From Aquimonas sp002352135 (GTDB lineage Bacteria; Pseudomonadota; Gammaproteobacteria; Xanthomonadales; Xanthomonadaceae): 64,000 nucleotides of DNA. Positions within the stretch are counted from its first letter, which is position 1. Every line of letters begins with the position of its first letter. The stretch covers positions 1-64,000 of the forward strand of contig DAORND010000006.1 in NCBI GenBank assembly GCA_035440755.1, written 5' to 3'. Below, one piece after another: positions 1-7,758 of this stretch. Below the pieces are notes generated by a model. The model had not been told where the DNA came from and made no database searches. It saw only the letters and a program-made list of their open reading frames with translations. A program made the translations under genes and the position numbers.

Positions 1-32
1 CGCCACGGCCCTACCGTACCGTGGCACACATC

Positions 33-66
33 AAACCCGCATCTGGCAACGGATGGCGGGTTTTTT
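33..66 (+). terminator. Rho-independent terminator of an upstream + strand gene
   Basis: A GC-rich stem (35-43 pairs with 52-61, one bulged G at 55) with an 8-base loop is followed by TTTTTT on the + strand. It would end a transcript entering from the left, whose gene lies outside the window. A second short inverted repeat (CCACGG at 3-8 with CCGTGG at 19-24) precedes it. The T-run is on the wrong side to serve dnaE2. Confidence 0.75.
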
Positions 67-119
67 GTTGCCTGTTGGACAGGTGATTGAAGTGGCCCGC
101 GCCTTTGGTGCAGAGAGCG

Positions 120-3100
120 TCAGTGAAAGTCGCGACTGCTTGCCTGCAGGCTGCTCATCAATTGGTTGGCGTTGTGCAGGCGCTGGGCGATGACATGCTG
201 GACGCCATCTTTGCGTTCGATTCGCCCATCGACAATCAGCAGTCGGGATTCCAGCAGAACTCGGCGCTGGCGTTCGGCGAGGTCTCGCCAGACCACGACA
301 TTGACCATGCCGTGTTCGTCTTCCAGGGTGAGGAAGGTGACGCCGCTGGCCGTTGAAGGGCGTTGTCGCAAACGCACCCAGCCTGCCGCGCGGACAGGGT
401 GACCATGCGGTAAGGCTTCCAGCTCCTGCGCGCTACGACAGCGTCGCTGCCGCAAGACCTGACGCAGCAGTTTGAGCGGATGCGGGCCCAGGGTGAGCCC
501 GGTCAAGGCGTAGTCGGCTTCCAGCTTTTCGGCCACCCGTGGCAAGGGCAAGGCGGGCGCTGCCTCCGGGCGATCATCCAGTTCGGCAAACAATGGCAGA
601 TCACTTTCGACACCGGTCACCGCCCAGCGCGCCTTGCGTCGCTGTCCAGCCAGTGACTTGAGTGCGCCCGCATCGGCCAACAGGGCACGCTGTCGCTGAT
701 CCAATCCCACGCGTCGACACAGGGCGGCAACCGTCTCGAAGGCACTGGCTTGCCGTGTCGCCACCAAGCGCTGCGCCACGGCCTGAGGAAAACCCGACAA
801 CAGACGCAGACCCAGCCGCAAAGCCAAGCCGCCTGATGCATGGCGCTCCAGCGTGCAATCCCAATCGCTGTGCTGCACATCCATCGGCAACACCGTCACG
901 CCATGCCGTCGCACATCCTGCAGGAGTTGGTCGGGACTGTAGAAACCCATCGGCTGGCTGTTGATCAGCGCGCAGGTAAATGCGGCCGGGTGATGGCATT
1001 TGAGCCAGCAACTGACGTAGGTGATCAGAGCAAAGCTGGCGGCGTGGGATTCAGGAAATCCGTAGCTGCCAAAGCCCTTGATCTGCTCGAACAAACGTTC
1101 GGCGAAAGCGTCGCTGTAGCCGTTGGTACGCATGCCTTGCAGCAATCGTTCGCGATGCGGCTCCAGTCCACCACGACGCGACCATGCGGCCATCGAACGT
1201 CGCAGGGCATCCGCCTCGCCCGCGCTGTAGCCCGCCGCCAGAATGGCCAGTTGCATCACCTGCTCCTGAAACAGCGGCACGCCCAAGGTTCGCTCGAATA
1301 CCGAATGCAGAGCGGGCGGGTAGTCGATGGGTTCTTCGCCATTCCGGCGGCGCAGATAGGGATGCACCATGTCGCCCTGGATCGGACCGGGCCGAACGAT
1401 GGCGACTTCGATCACCAGATCGTAGAAGCAACGCGGCCTGAGGCGCGGCAGCATGGCCATCTGGGCACGTGACTCGATCTGGAACACACCGATGGTATCG
1501 GCCTGACCGATCATGTCGTAGGTCGCCACATCATCGGCCGGGATGCTGGCCATGCTGAAATCGCCAAGGTCGTGCAGGCGCAACAGGTCGAAGCACTTGC
1601 GCACCGCACTGAGCATGCCAAGTGCCAGGCAATCGATCTTGAACAGGCCGAGGGTGTCGAGGTCGTCCTTGTCCCACTGGATGACCGTGCGGCCTTCCAT
1701 GGCGGCATTTTCGACCGGCACCAGGGTCGTCAATGGATGCTCGGAGATGACAAAGCCGCCCGGATGCTGCGAGAGATGGCGCGGCATGCCGATCAATTCC
1801 GAAACACAGGCGATCAGACGTCGCATCAATGGCGTCTCCGGGTCGAAGCCGCGCTCGCGCAGGTAGTCGGGATGCGGAGGCCGGTCGCCCCAGCGATCCA
1901 TGCTGCGCGCCAGTTCGTCGACCTGATCCGCCGCAAAGCCCAGTACCTTGGCCACCTCACGCATGGCGCTGCGACCGCGCCAGGAAATCACCACCGCAGT
2001 CAGCGCGGCACGCGTTCGCCCATAGCGGGAGAAAACGTACTGCAGGACTTCTTCACGGCGCTCGTGCTCGAAATCGATATCGATATCCGGGGGCTCATCG
2101 CGCTCGCGCGAGACGAAGCGCTCAAACAGCAGATTGATCCGGGTGGGGTCAACCTCGGTCACCCCCAAGGCAAAGCACACGGCGGAATTGGCGGCCGATC
2201 CACGCCCTTGGCACAGGATGCCGCGTCCTCGCGCAAAGCGGACCAGATCGTGCACAGTGAGGAAATAGGCGGCATAGCTCAGCTCGGCGATCAGGCTCAG
2301 TTCGTGTTCCAACTGGGCGCGTACTTTGTCCGACACGCCTGTCGGCCAACGCCAGTGAGCGCCTTGCCAGGTGAGATGTCGCAACCAGGCATCCGCCGTG
2401 AAGCCCGCAGGCACGACTTCCTGCGGATAGCCGTAGCGCAGGCTGTCGAGCTGGAACCGGCATTGCGCCGCCAAACGAAGGGTCTCTGCCAGCGCATCGG
2501 CAGGATAGATCGCGGCCAGCGCCTGCCGGGTGCGCAGGTGCCGCTCGCCATTTGGAAACAGGTGAAATCCGGCTTCGCTCAAGGGCGTGTGATGGCGGAT
2601 GGCGGTCAACACATCCTGCAAGGCACGTCGCCGTCGCACATGCATGTGAACGTCGCCTGCCGCCAATAATGGCCAGTCCAGGCGTGCCGCACAGTGGCGC
2701 AGATGGCGCAGGCGATCAGCGTCTTCCGCCGCGTGATGGCATTCCAGCGCGATCCATATCCGCGTTGCCGCGCACACCTGCAACCATGTCGGCGGCATCA
2801 GTTGGTCATCGGTGTGGACGGGCGGCAACCACAACAGTCGTACGCCATCGCCCAGCGCCTGCACATCCGCAATACAGACTCGATACTGTCCCTTGCTCGC
2901 TCGCCGTCGCGCGTTGGTGATCAGATGACACAGATCGACATAGCCCGAGGCTTCGGCCACCAGCACCACCAGACGGGTGCCGTCTTCAATGCACAGTTCA
3001 CTGCCGACGATCAAAGGAATGCCGGTACGACGACTGGCCTCGAACGCGCGCACGATGCCCGCCAGTGAGCATTCATCGGTGATCGCCAGGGCGCGATAGC

Positions 3101-3200
3101 CGAGCTGTTTGGCACGATCAAACAGCTCGTCAGCGCTGGATGCACCGCGCTGGAAGGAAAACACCGACAGACAATGCAGTTCGGCGTAGTCCGGCCACAT
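120..3200 (-). CDS. dnaE2: Error-prone DNA polymerase DnaE2 (ImuC)
   Basis: Alpha-subunit-like C-family polymerase of the damage-induced mutasome, which extends DNA across lesions with ImuA and ImuB. An N-terminal PHP domain (about 5-200) is followed by the polymerase core with GRGSAANS near 332, PDIDIDF near 371 carrying two catalytic aspartates, HPGGF near 479 and KIDCLALG near 521 with the third acidic residue. An OB-fold lies near the C-terminus (about 910-1010). The length, 1026 residues, is right for DnaE2 and shorter than the replicative DnaE. Its ATG shares one base with the imuB stop (TGATG), so it is the last gene of the lexA-imuA-imuB-dnaE2 operon and should be SOS-induced through LexA. 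Confidence 0.95.
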   Translation of the reverse strand: MWPDYAELHCLSVFSFQRGASSADELFDRAKQLGYRALAITDECSLAGIVRAFEASRRTGIPLIVGSELCIEDGTRLVVLVAEASGYVDLCHLITNARRRASKGQYRVCIADVQALGDGVRLLWLPPVHTDDQLMPPTWLQVCAATRIWIALECHHAAEDADRLRHLRHCAARLDWPLLAAGDVHMHVRRRRALQDVLTAIRHHTPLSEAGFHLFPNGERHLRTRQALAAIYPADALAETLRLAAQCRFQLDSLRYGYPQEVVPAGFTADAWLRHLTWQGAHWRWPTGVSDKVRAQLEHELSLIAELSYAAYFLTVHDLVRFARGRGILCQGRGSAANSAVCFALGVTEVDPTRINLLFERFVSRERDEPPDIDIDFEHERREEVLQYVFSRYGRTRAALTAVVISWRGRSAMREVAKVLGFAADQVDELARSMDRWGDRPPHPDYLRERGFDPETPLMRRLIACVSELIGMPRHLSQHPGGFVISEHPLTTLVPVENAAMEGRTVIQWDKDDLDTLGLFKIDCLALGMLSAVRKCFDLLRLHDLGDFSMASIPADDVATYDMIGQADTIGVFQIESRAQMAMLPRLRPRCFYDLVIEVAIVRPGPIQGDMVHPYLRRRNGEEPIDYPPALHSVFERTLGVPLFQEQVMQLAILAAGYSAGEADALRRSMAAWSRRGGLEPHRERLLQGMRTNGYSDAFAERLFEQIKGFGSYGFPESHAASFALITYVSCWLKCHHPAAFTCALINSQPMGFYSPDQLLQDVRRHGVTVLPMDVQHSDWDCTLERHASGGLALRLGLRLLSGFPQAVAQRLVATRQASAFETVAALCRRVGLDQRQRALLADAGALKSLAGQRRKARWAVTGVESDLPLFAELDDRPEAAPALPLPRVAEKLEADYALTGLTLGPHPLKLLRQVLRQRRCRSAQELEALPHGHPVRAAGWVRLRQRPSTASGVTFLTLEDEHGMVNVVVWRDLAERQRRVLLESRLLIVDGRIERKDGVQHVIAQRLHNANQLMSSLQASSRDFH

Positions 3201-4618
3201 CAGGCAAACCAGCCGTGCAACATGTACGGGCCGCGCTCACCCGGCGCACAGAACACCCAGGCCTGCTGTCCTGCCGTGGTCTCGACCCGGTAGTAATCAC
3301 GCCGCACATCCGCTCCATCCCACCAGCCGCTTTCGATCCGCTCGGGGCCGCTCAGCACGCGCGCGATGCGCTCACGCAAAGGCATTGGCACCGGCAACAA
3401 CCAGGCGGGCCGCGCCTGCTCGGGGGCTTGGTCGATGCCCGGCTGCGCATACGGCACGGTGGTGAGTTCGGGCCGATGTTCGGCGCGCAATCCCACGCCC
3501 TGCACCGACGCATCGCCCAAGCGGGCACGCAGGCGCTCACGCAATTGCGGCCAGCTCAGCGCCTGTTGCGCGCGGCTGTCGAACAGATCCTGCGTACCCG
3601 GCACAAATGGCGGCAAGTGGGTCACCTGTACACGCAAACCACGCACCGGCGCGGGACAGCTCGTCTGCTCCAGTCGCGTGCGCGCCAGCTCGAACAATCG
3701 CGCCGGATCACGCTCCGGGCTGAGCAAGCCCACCACGATCTGCGTCGGCGGACGACCTTCGTGGGCCAGAAACAGGTTCAATTGTTGTGCGCCGCCATCG
3801 CGAGCAGACAGAAACAGGCCCAGGTCATCGATCAAGCGACGCAGTGGAAACGCCAGCGCGAGGTGCGATTCGAGTTCGGCATCGAACTCGATCCGCACAT
3901 CGAACTGATCCGGCGGTTGGTAATAACGCACCGGCGTCGGCAGCAGGCCGCGTATCCGGTCCAGTTGCAGCAACAGCTGCGGCGAAGTACGCCGCGCCAG
4001 ACCTTCGCGCGGCAAATCGAATACCTGGCGCAACTGGCGCAGCCCTAAACGCTGCAGACTCAGTACGTTGGCGGGATCCAGTCCGGCACGCTGCACCGGC
4101 AAGCAGCCCAAAGCAGCTTGAATTCGATGGCTGTCGACACCCCAACCATCGAATTCATCACCCGCCATGGCCAATACATGAGCGGCCGCAGGGTGCGGTG
4201 CGGCGCACAGACGGTGAGTGATTCCCCAGGATCGCAATTCCTCACGCAAGCGCGTCTGCAGTTCGGGCCACTCCCCAAACAGGCGTCGACTGCGACCGAT
4301 CTCCAGCACGATGGCCTCAGGGAAATCCGTCGTGACTTGCGCACTGAACCGATACGCCCACGCCGCCATGCGTTGCCGTAGTTGCTCGGTACTGAACGGA
4401 TCAAAGGGATGCCATTGGAGATCCGGACACAAAGCCTGCGCACTGGCCAGCGGCATGCCTGCATGCAGGCCACACTGCTGCGCTGCGCCGTTGACCGCAT
4501 GCAGAACACGGCGCTGCACCGGCCCCGTCAACAGGGCCAGCGGTCGCGAGGCATCCGCCACTTCGCGCTGGCGCTTGTCCAAGGCCAGTTGCGGCAGACC
4601 GATACACACCCAGTCCAT
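3200..4618 (-). CDS. imuB: Y-family polymerase-like protein ImuB
   Basis: Catalytically inactive relative of DinB-type polymerases that acts as the hub of the ImuA-ImuB-DnaE2 mutasome. The N-terminus WVCIGLPQLALD lacks the DxD-type metal-binding pattern of active Y-family enzymes, as is known for ImuB. A beta-clamp-binding-like motif QLNLF lies at residues 279-283, which fits the known recruitment of ImuB to the sliding clamp. I chose the ATG at 4618, which lies 8 bases after the imuA stop and begins at the conserved segment. An in-frame start at 4669 would add 17 residues and overlap imuA by 43 bases. It overlaps dnaE2 by one base. Confidence 0.92.
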   Translation of the reverse strand: MDWVCIGLPQLALDKRQREVADASRPLALLTGPVQRRVLHAVNGAAQQCGLHAGMPLASAQALCPDLQWHPFDPFSTEQLRQRMAAWAYRFSAQVTTDFPEAIVLEIGRSRRLFGEWPELQTRLREELRSWGITHRLCAAPHPAAAHVLAMAGDEFDGWGVDSHRIQAALGCLPVQRAGLDPANVLSLQRLGLRQLRQVFDLPREGLARRTSPQLLLQLDRIRGLLPTPVRYYQPPDQFDVRIEFDAELESHLALAFPLRRLIDDLGLFLSARDGGAQQLNLFLAHEGRPPTQIVVGLLSPERDPARLFELARTRLEQTSCPAPVRGLRVQVTHLPPFVPGTQDLFDSRAQQALSWPQLRERLRARLGDASVQGVGLRAEHRPELTTVPYAQPGIDQAPEQARPAWLLPVPMPLRERIARVLSGPERIESGWWDGADVRRDYYRVETTAGQQAWVFCAPGERGPYMLHGWFA

Positions 4619-4626
4619 GCGCTTGC

Positions 4627-5262
4627 TCAGCCCAGCTGCAGGCGTTGTCCGCCCCAACCGCCCCGGCACTTCAACACCTGCACTTCAGCAGGACGGGCAT
4701 GCATCTGCAGACGCAAGGCTGCCGGCGATGGGTTGTTGGCCGCGTGTGTCGAACGGAACAGAAATCCGGGACATTGGCCGCTCTCCGCCGCCACTTGCAG
4801 GCGTCGCAGCGCACGATCATCCGCCCATTGCGGCCAGCACACGACCGCCCGACACGCCGCAGAGCGCAGACATTGTTCGGCGGCCCATAGCGCCTGCCGA
4901 TCCGCTCTGTCCGAGCCGCCATGCCCGCCATCGTGCGGTTTGATGATCTGCAGATTGTCCAGAACGACACCCGCGCCGCGCCAAGCCTGCGCCAGCAAGG
5001 GATAAGGCGGTGCAACCAGCACCACCGGTCCTTGCTGCGACAGGCGCGCCAGACTCGGCCAGATCAGACGCAACTCGCCGACCCCATCGACCGGAAACAG
5101 AATTTCCGTGAGTGCCGCAGACGGCCAACCGCCACCGGGCAGGACAGCATCCAGCGCCGCCCAACCGGTCGAGAGCGCTGTCGTCGATGCTGCCGACGGC
5201 GCGCGCCCACGCCAGACCTGACGACCATCAATCCAGGGCTCCAGCACTGGCTGCGTATTCAT
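4627..5262 (-). CDS. imuA: Translesion synthesis accessory protein ImuA
   Basis: RecA/SulA-like protein of the ImuABC mutasome, 211 residues. The segment STGWAALDAVLPGGGWP near 30-47 matches the start of the RecA-like core, where a glycine-rich loop replaces a full Walker A motif. It is known to be needed for DnaE2-dependent mutagenesis in related cassettes, probably through RecA and ImuB contact. Its start overlaps the lexA stop by four bases (ATGA), and imuB begins 8 bases after its stop, so it is the second gene of a LexA-controlled operon. Confidence 0.9.
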   Translation of the reverse strand: MNTQPVLEPWIDGRQVWRGRAPSAASTTALSTGWAALDAVLPGGGWPSAALTEILFPVDGVGELRLIWPSLARLSQQGPVVLVAPPYPLLAQAWRGAGVVLDNLQIIKPHDGGHGGSDRADRQALWAAEQCLRSAACRAVVCWPQWADDRALRRLQVAAESGQCPGFLFRSTHAANNPSPAALRLQMHARPAEVQVLKCRGGWGGQRLQLG

Positions 5263-5885
5263 GCGCCGGGCCTCAACAAGCCGCAGTAGATACCCTCGAT
5301 AGCGAAGTCCGCATCGGCTGGCACATCGATCGGCGCAAAGTCAGGATGGCGTGGCAACAGTCGCAGCCGATCCGGCAGACGTTGCAGGCGCTTGATGGTG
5401 ATCTCGCCATCGATGCGCGCCACAACAATCTCACCCGAACCCGCATCCATGGCGCGCTTCACGGCGACCAGATCGCCATCAAGGATGCCTTCGTCACGCA
5501 TGGATTCACCCACCACCCGCAACAGATAGTCCGGGCGCGGGGAAAAACAGTGCAGATCCAGCCAGCGCGCTTCGTCCGAATCCAGATCCACCGCCGCACC
5601 GATCGGCAGCCCGGCGGCAACGCGGCCCAGAATCGGCAAGCGCATGGTTTCGGACTGTGGCAAGCGCGGCTCGTCCCGCTTGAGCAGGCGAATGCCACGC
5701 GATTTACCTGCCGCACGCTCGATGTAACCGGCGGTTTCCAATGCGCGCAGGTGATAGCTGGCCGTGGCGTTCTGCTTGAAGCCAAAGGCGGCGCAGATTT
5801 CCAGTTGGGTCGGCGGGCGGCCCTGCTGATCAAGGCAGGACTCGATGAAAACCAGGATGTCGCGCTGCTGGCGGGAAAGGCTCAT
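5259..5885 (-). CDS. lexA: LexA repressor, first gene of the mutagenesis operon
   Basis: SOS repressor with self-cleaving activity. An N-terminal winged helix (about 1-70, QQRDILVFIES onward) is followed by the S24-type domain: cleavage bond Ala91-Gly92 within GRVAAGLP, catalytic Ser128 in GESMRDEG and Lys165 in EITIKRL. The length of 208 residues is normal. It heads an operon with imuA, imuB and dnaE2 through a four-base overlap, the arrangement described for the second LexA (lexA2) in several proteobacteria. Another lexA may therefore exist elsewhere in the genome; I cannot tell from this window. The ATG at 5885 has no Shine-Dalgarno sequence and directly abuts a palindromic operator, which suggests autoregulation and leaderless translation. 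Confidence 0.95.
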   Translation of the reverse strand: MSLSRQQRDILVFIESCLDQQGRPPTQLEICAAFGFKQNATASYHLRALETAGYIERAAGKSRGIRLLKRDEPRLPQSETMRLPILGRVAAGLPIGAAVDLDSDEARWLDLHCFSPRPDYLLRVVGESMRDEGILDGDLVAVKRAMDAGSGEIVVARIDGEITIKRLQRLPDRLRLLPRHPDFAPIDVPADADFAIEGIYCGLLRPGA

Positions 5886-5902
5886 TGACTAATAATAGTC
5901 AA
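5885..5902 (-). promoter_or_regulatory. Probable LexA operator and promoter of lexA-imuAB-dnaE2
   Basis: A perfect inverted repeat TTGACTA-N4-TAGTCAA spans these positions and its inner edge is the A of the lexA start codon. On the coding (minus) strand TATTAT falls inside the palindrome, 6 bases before that A, where a -10 box would place transcription start on the ATG itself. A bound repressor would then block both the -10 region and the start site. The palindrome is seen directly; its identity as LexA box is inferred from position. Confidence 0.7.
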
Positions 5903-5940
5903 ATTTACCTCGCCCACCATCCCCATCGATCACTTGGCGA

Positions 5941-5973
5941 CGAGCGGCGGGCGAAACCCCGACCTGCCGCTCG
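5941..5973. repeat. Short inverted repeat (hairpin)
   Basis: CGAGCGGC at 5941-5948 pairs with GCCGCTCG at 5966-5973. No T-run follows on either strand, so it is not a standard terminator. It sits between the lexA promoter and the long palindromic element and may belong to neither. Confidence 0.45.
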
Positions 5974-5990
5974 ATGATGCAAAAGCCCTA

Positions 5991-6154
5991 GGAGCCTGTC
6001 GGACTTGAAGAATCGAAGCAAAAATTCGGCTGGGCGAGGACAGTTTTTGCCGGTTTCGCAGGGCAATAGTTGAACTATTGCCCAAGGAAGCGGCGAAAAA
6101 TGGAACGTCCAGACGAATTTGCAGCCGATTCCCTTTCAAGTCCGACAGGCTCCT
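5991..6154. mobile_element. MITE-like long imperfect palindrome
   Basis: The whole 164-bp segment is one inverted repeat. The outer 18 bases (GGAGCCTGTCGGACTTGA and its complement, ending at 6154) are perfect. The arms then stay alignable with scattered mismatches to a perfect 11+1+11 base palindrome at the centre (6061-6083, GGGCAATAGTT on each side). It would fold into a single cruciform or RNA hairpin. There is no ORF with recognisable content inside. It resembles non-autonomous miniature elements or large REP-like repeats; copy number elsewhere is unknown from this window. Confidence 0.65.
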
Positions 6155-6168
6155 CGCGTCGGCGAGAC

Positions 6169-7533
6169 TCAACCCAAGCGGTAGCAAGGCTTGTATTCGC
6201 CGCTCATCTTCATCCGCGACTGCGCCACGAACGAGCGCAGCAAGGCATCCAGCGCTTCCATGATTGCGGGTTCGCCGTTGATCACATACGGGCCATGCTC
6301 CTCGATCGCACGCATGCCGTCTTCCTTGACGTTGCCCGCCACGATGCCGGAGAACGCGCGACGCAGGTCCGCCGCCAGCAGATGCGCTGGCTGATCGCGG
6401 TGCAGCTTCAGCGAGGCCATGTTTTCGTGCGTCGGTGCGAAGGGGTGCTGGAATTCCGGCTGAATCTTCAAGGTCCAGTTGAAGAAGAACGCGTCCTTGG
6501 TATCAAGCCGATGCTCACGCACCTTCTGCAGGCCGCGCTCCACGACACGCGCCACTTCGCGCGGCTCGTCAACGATGATGCGATAGCGATCCGCCACCGA
6601 CTCTCCCAAGGTCAATTTCAGGAACTGGTCGATCTGTTCGAAGTAGGCCGACGACTCCTTGGGTCCGGTCAGAATCAACGGAAATGGCAGGCCTGCATTG
6701 TCGGGGTGTAGCAGGATGCCCAGCATGTAGAGGATTTCCTCGGCCGTACCTACACCGCCGGGGAACACGATGATGCCGTGCCCCATGCGCACGAAGGCTT
6801 CGAGGCGCTTCTCGATGTCCGGCATGATCACCAGATGGTTGACGATCGGATTCGGTGACTCCGCCGCGATGATGCCCGGCTCGGTGATGCCGATATAACG
6901 ATTGTTGCGACGCCGCTGCTTGGCGTGCGCGATGGTCGCGCCTTTCATCGGTCCCTTCATCGCGCCGGGACCGCAGCCGGTGCAGATGTCCATGTCGCGC
7001 AGACCCAGCTCGTAACCCACCCGCTTGGTGTACTCGTATTCCAGGCGCGCAATCGAGTGACCACCCCAGCACACCACCAGATTCGGTTCCATGTGCGGCG
7101 TCAGCACACGAGCATTGCGCAGGATCTCGAACACCGCGTTGGTGATGTCATGCGAGTCTTCGAGGTTGTAGCGGCCACTGGCCTGGATTTCCGTGGCGGT
7201 GTAAGCGATATCGCGCACCACCGCGAACAGTAGTTCTGCCACGCCGACGATGAGCTTGCCATCGACGAAAGCCTGTGCCGGTGCGTGACTGAGTTCGAGG
7301 CGAATGCCACGGTCCTGCTGCTGCACCTGGATGTCATAGTCGGGATAGCGCTCCAGCGCGGCACGCGGATCATCGCTGGCACTGCCGCTGGTCAGCACGG
7401 CCAGCGAACAGCGGCGCAACAGCTCGTGCAGACCACCCTTCGATGCATCGCGCAAACGACTGACTTCGCTGCGCGAAAGGACATCAAGACCACCGCGCGG
7501 GGAAACGCGCGCATTGACGGTTGTTGGATTCAT
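6169..7533 (-). CDS. ppnN: Nucleotide 5'-monophosphate nucleosidase PpnN (LOG family, YgdH-like)
   Basis: Cleaves purine and pyrimidine nucleoside monophosphates to base and ribose 5-phosphate; the E. coli enzyme is controlled by (p)ppGpp. The LOG-type core contains GCGPGAMKGPMKGA and the phosphate-binding PGGVGTAEE motif, flanked by the N- and C-terminal domains special to the long PpnN form. At 454 residues it has the same length as E. coli YgdH, far longer than plant-type LOG proteins. It is monocistronic: hutF lies 225 bases upstream and the palindromic element follows its stop. Confidence 0.9.
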   Translation of the reverse strand: MNPTTVNARVSPRGGLDVLSRSEVSRLRDASKGGLHELLRRCSLAVLTSGSASDDPRAALERYPDYDIQVQQQDRGIRLELSHAPAQAFVDGKLIVGVAELLFAVVRDIAYTATEIQASGRYNLEDSHDITNAVFEILRNARVLTPHMEPNLVVCWGGHSIARLEYEYTKRVGYELGLRDMDICTGCGPGAMKGPMKGATIAHAKQRRRNNRYIGITEPGIIAAESPNPIVNHLVIMPDIEKRLEAFVRMGHGIIVFPGGVGTAEEILYMLGILLHPDNAGLPFPLILTGPKESSAYFEQIDQFLKLTLGESVADRYRIIVDEPREVARVVERGLQKVREHRLDTKDAFFFNWTLKIQPEFQHPFAPTHENMASLKLHRDQPAHLLAADLRRAFSGIVAGNVKEDGMRAIEEHGPYVINGEPAIMEALDALLRSFVAQSRMKMSGEYKPCYRLG

Positions 7534-7758
7534 TCACTTTCCTGGATCAATCAAAGGACACCGAGCAACCACGTCGCAGCCATGCAGACCGGCGCTCGGA
7601 AGCACGGACGCGATGCCGTGCCACAACAGGTTCGACTGCCGATGCCATTGGGCGATCAAACCAAATACTCGCAGCAGGAAGCCAAAGCCCTCCCGCGCGG
7701 CCCGCGAGCATGGCACAGGATAGCGACCGGGTGAAGGCCACCCGCAGCCGGTATCACC

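Noticed and set aside
1..32. 3' end of a structural RNA at the left edge
   Set aside because: A CCACGG/CCGTGG inverted repeat is visible but no tRNA, 5S or tmRNA end could be recognised in the few bases present.
7690..7758. Terminator of hutF
   Set aside because: A short GGGTG/CACCC hairpin exists but there is no T-run; support too weak to list.
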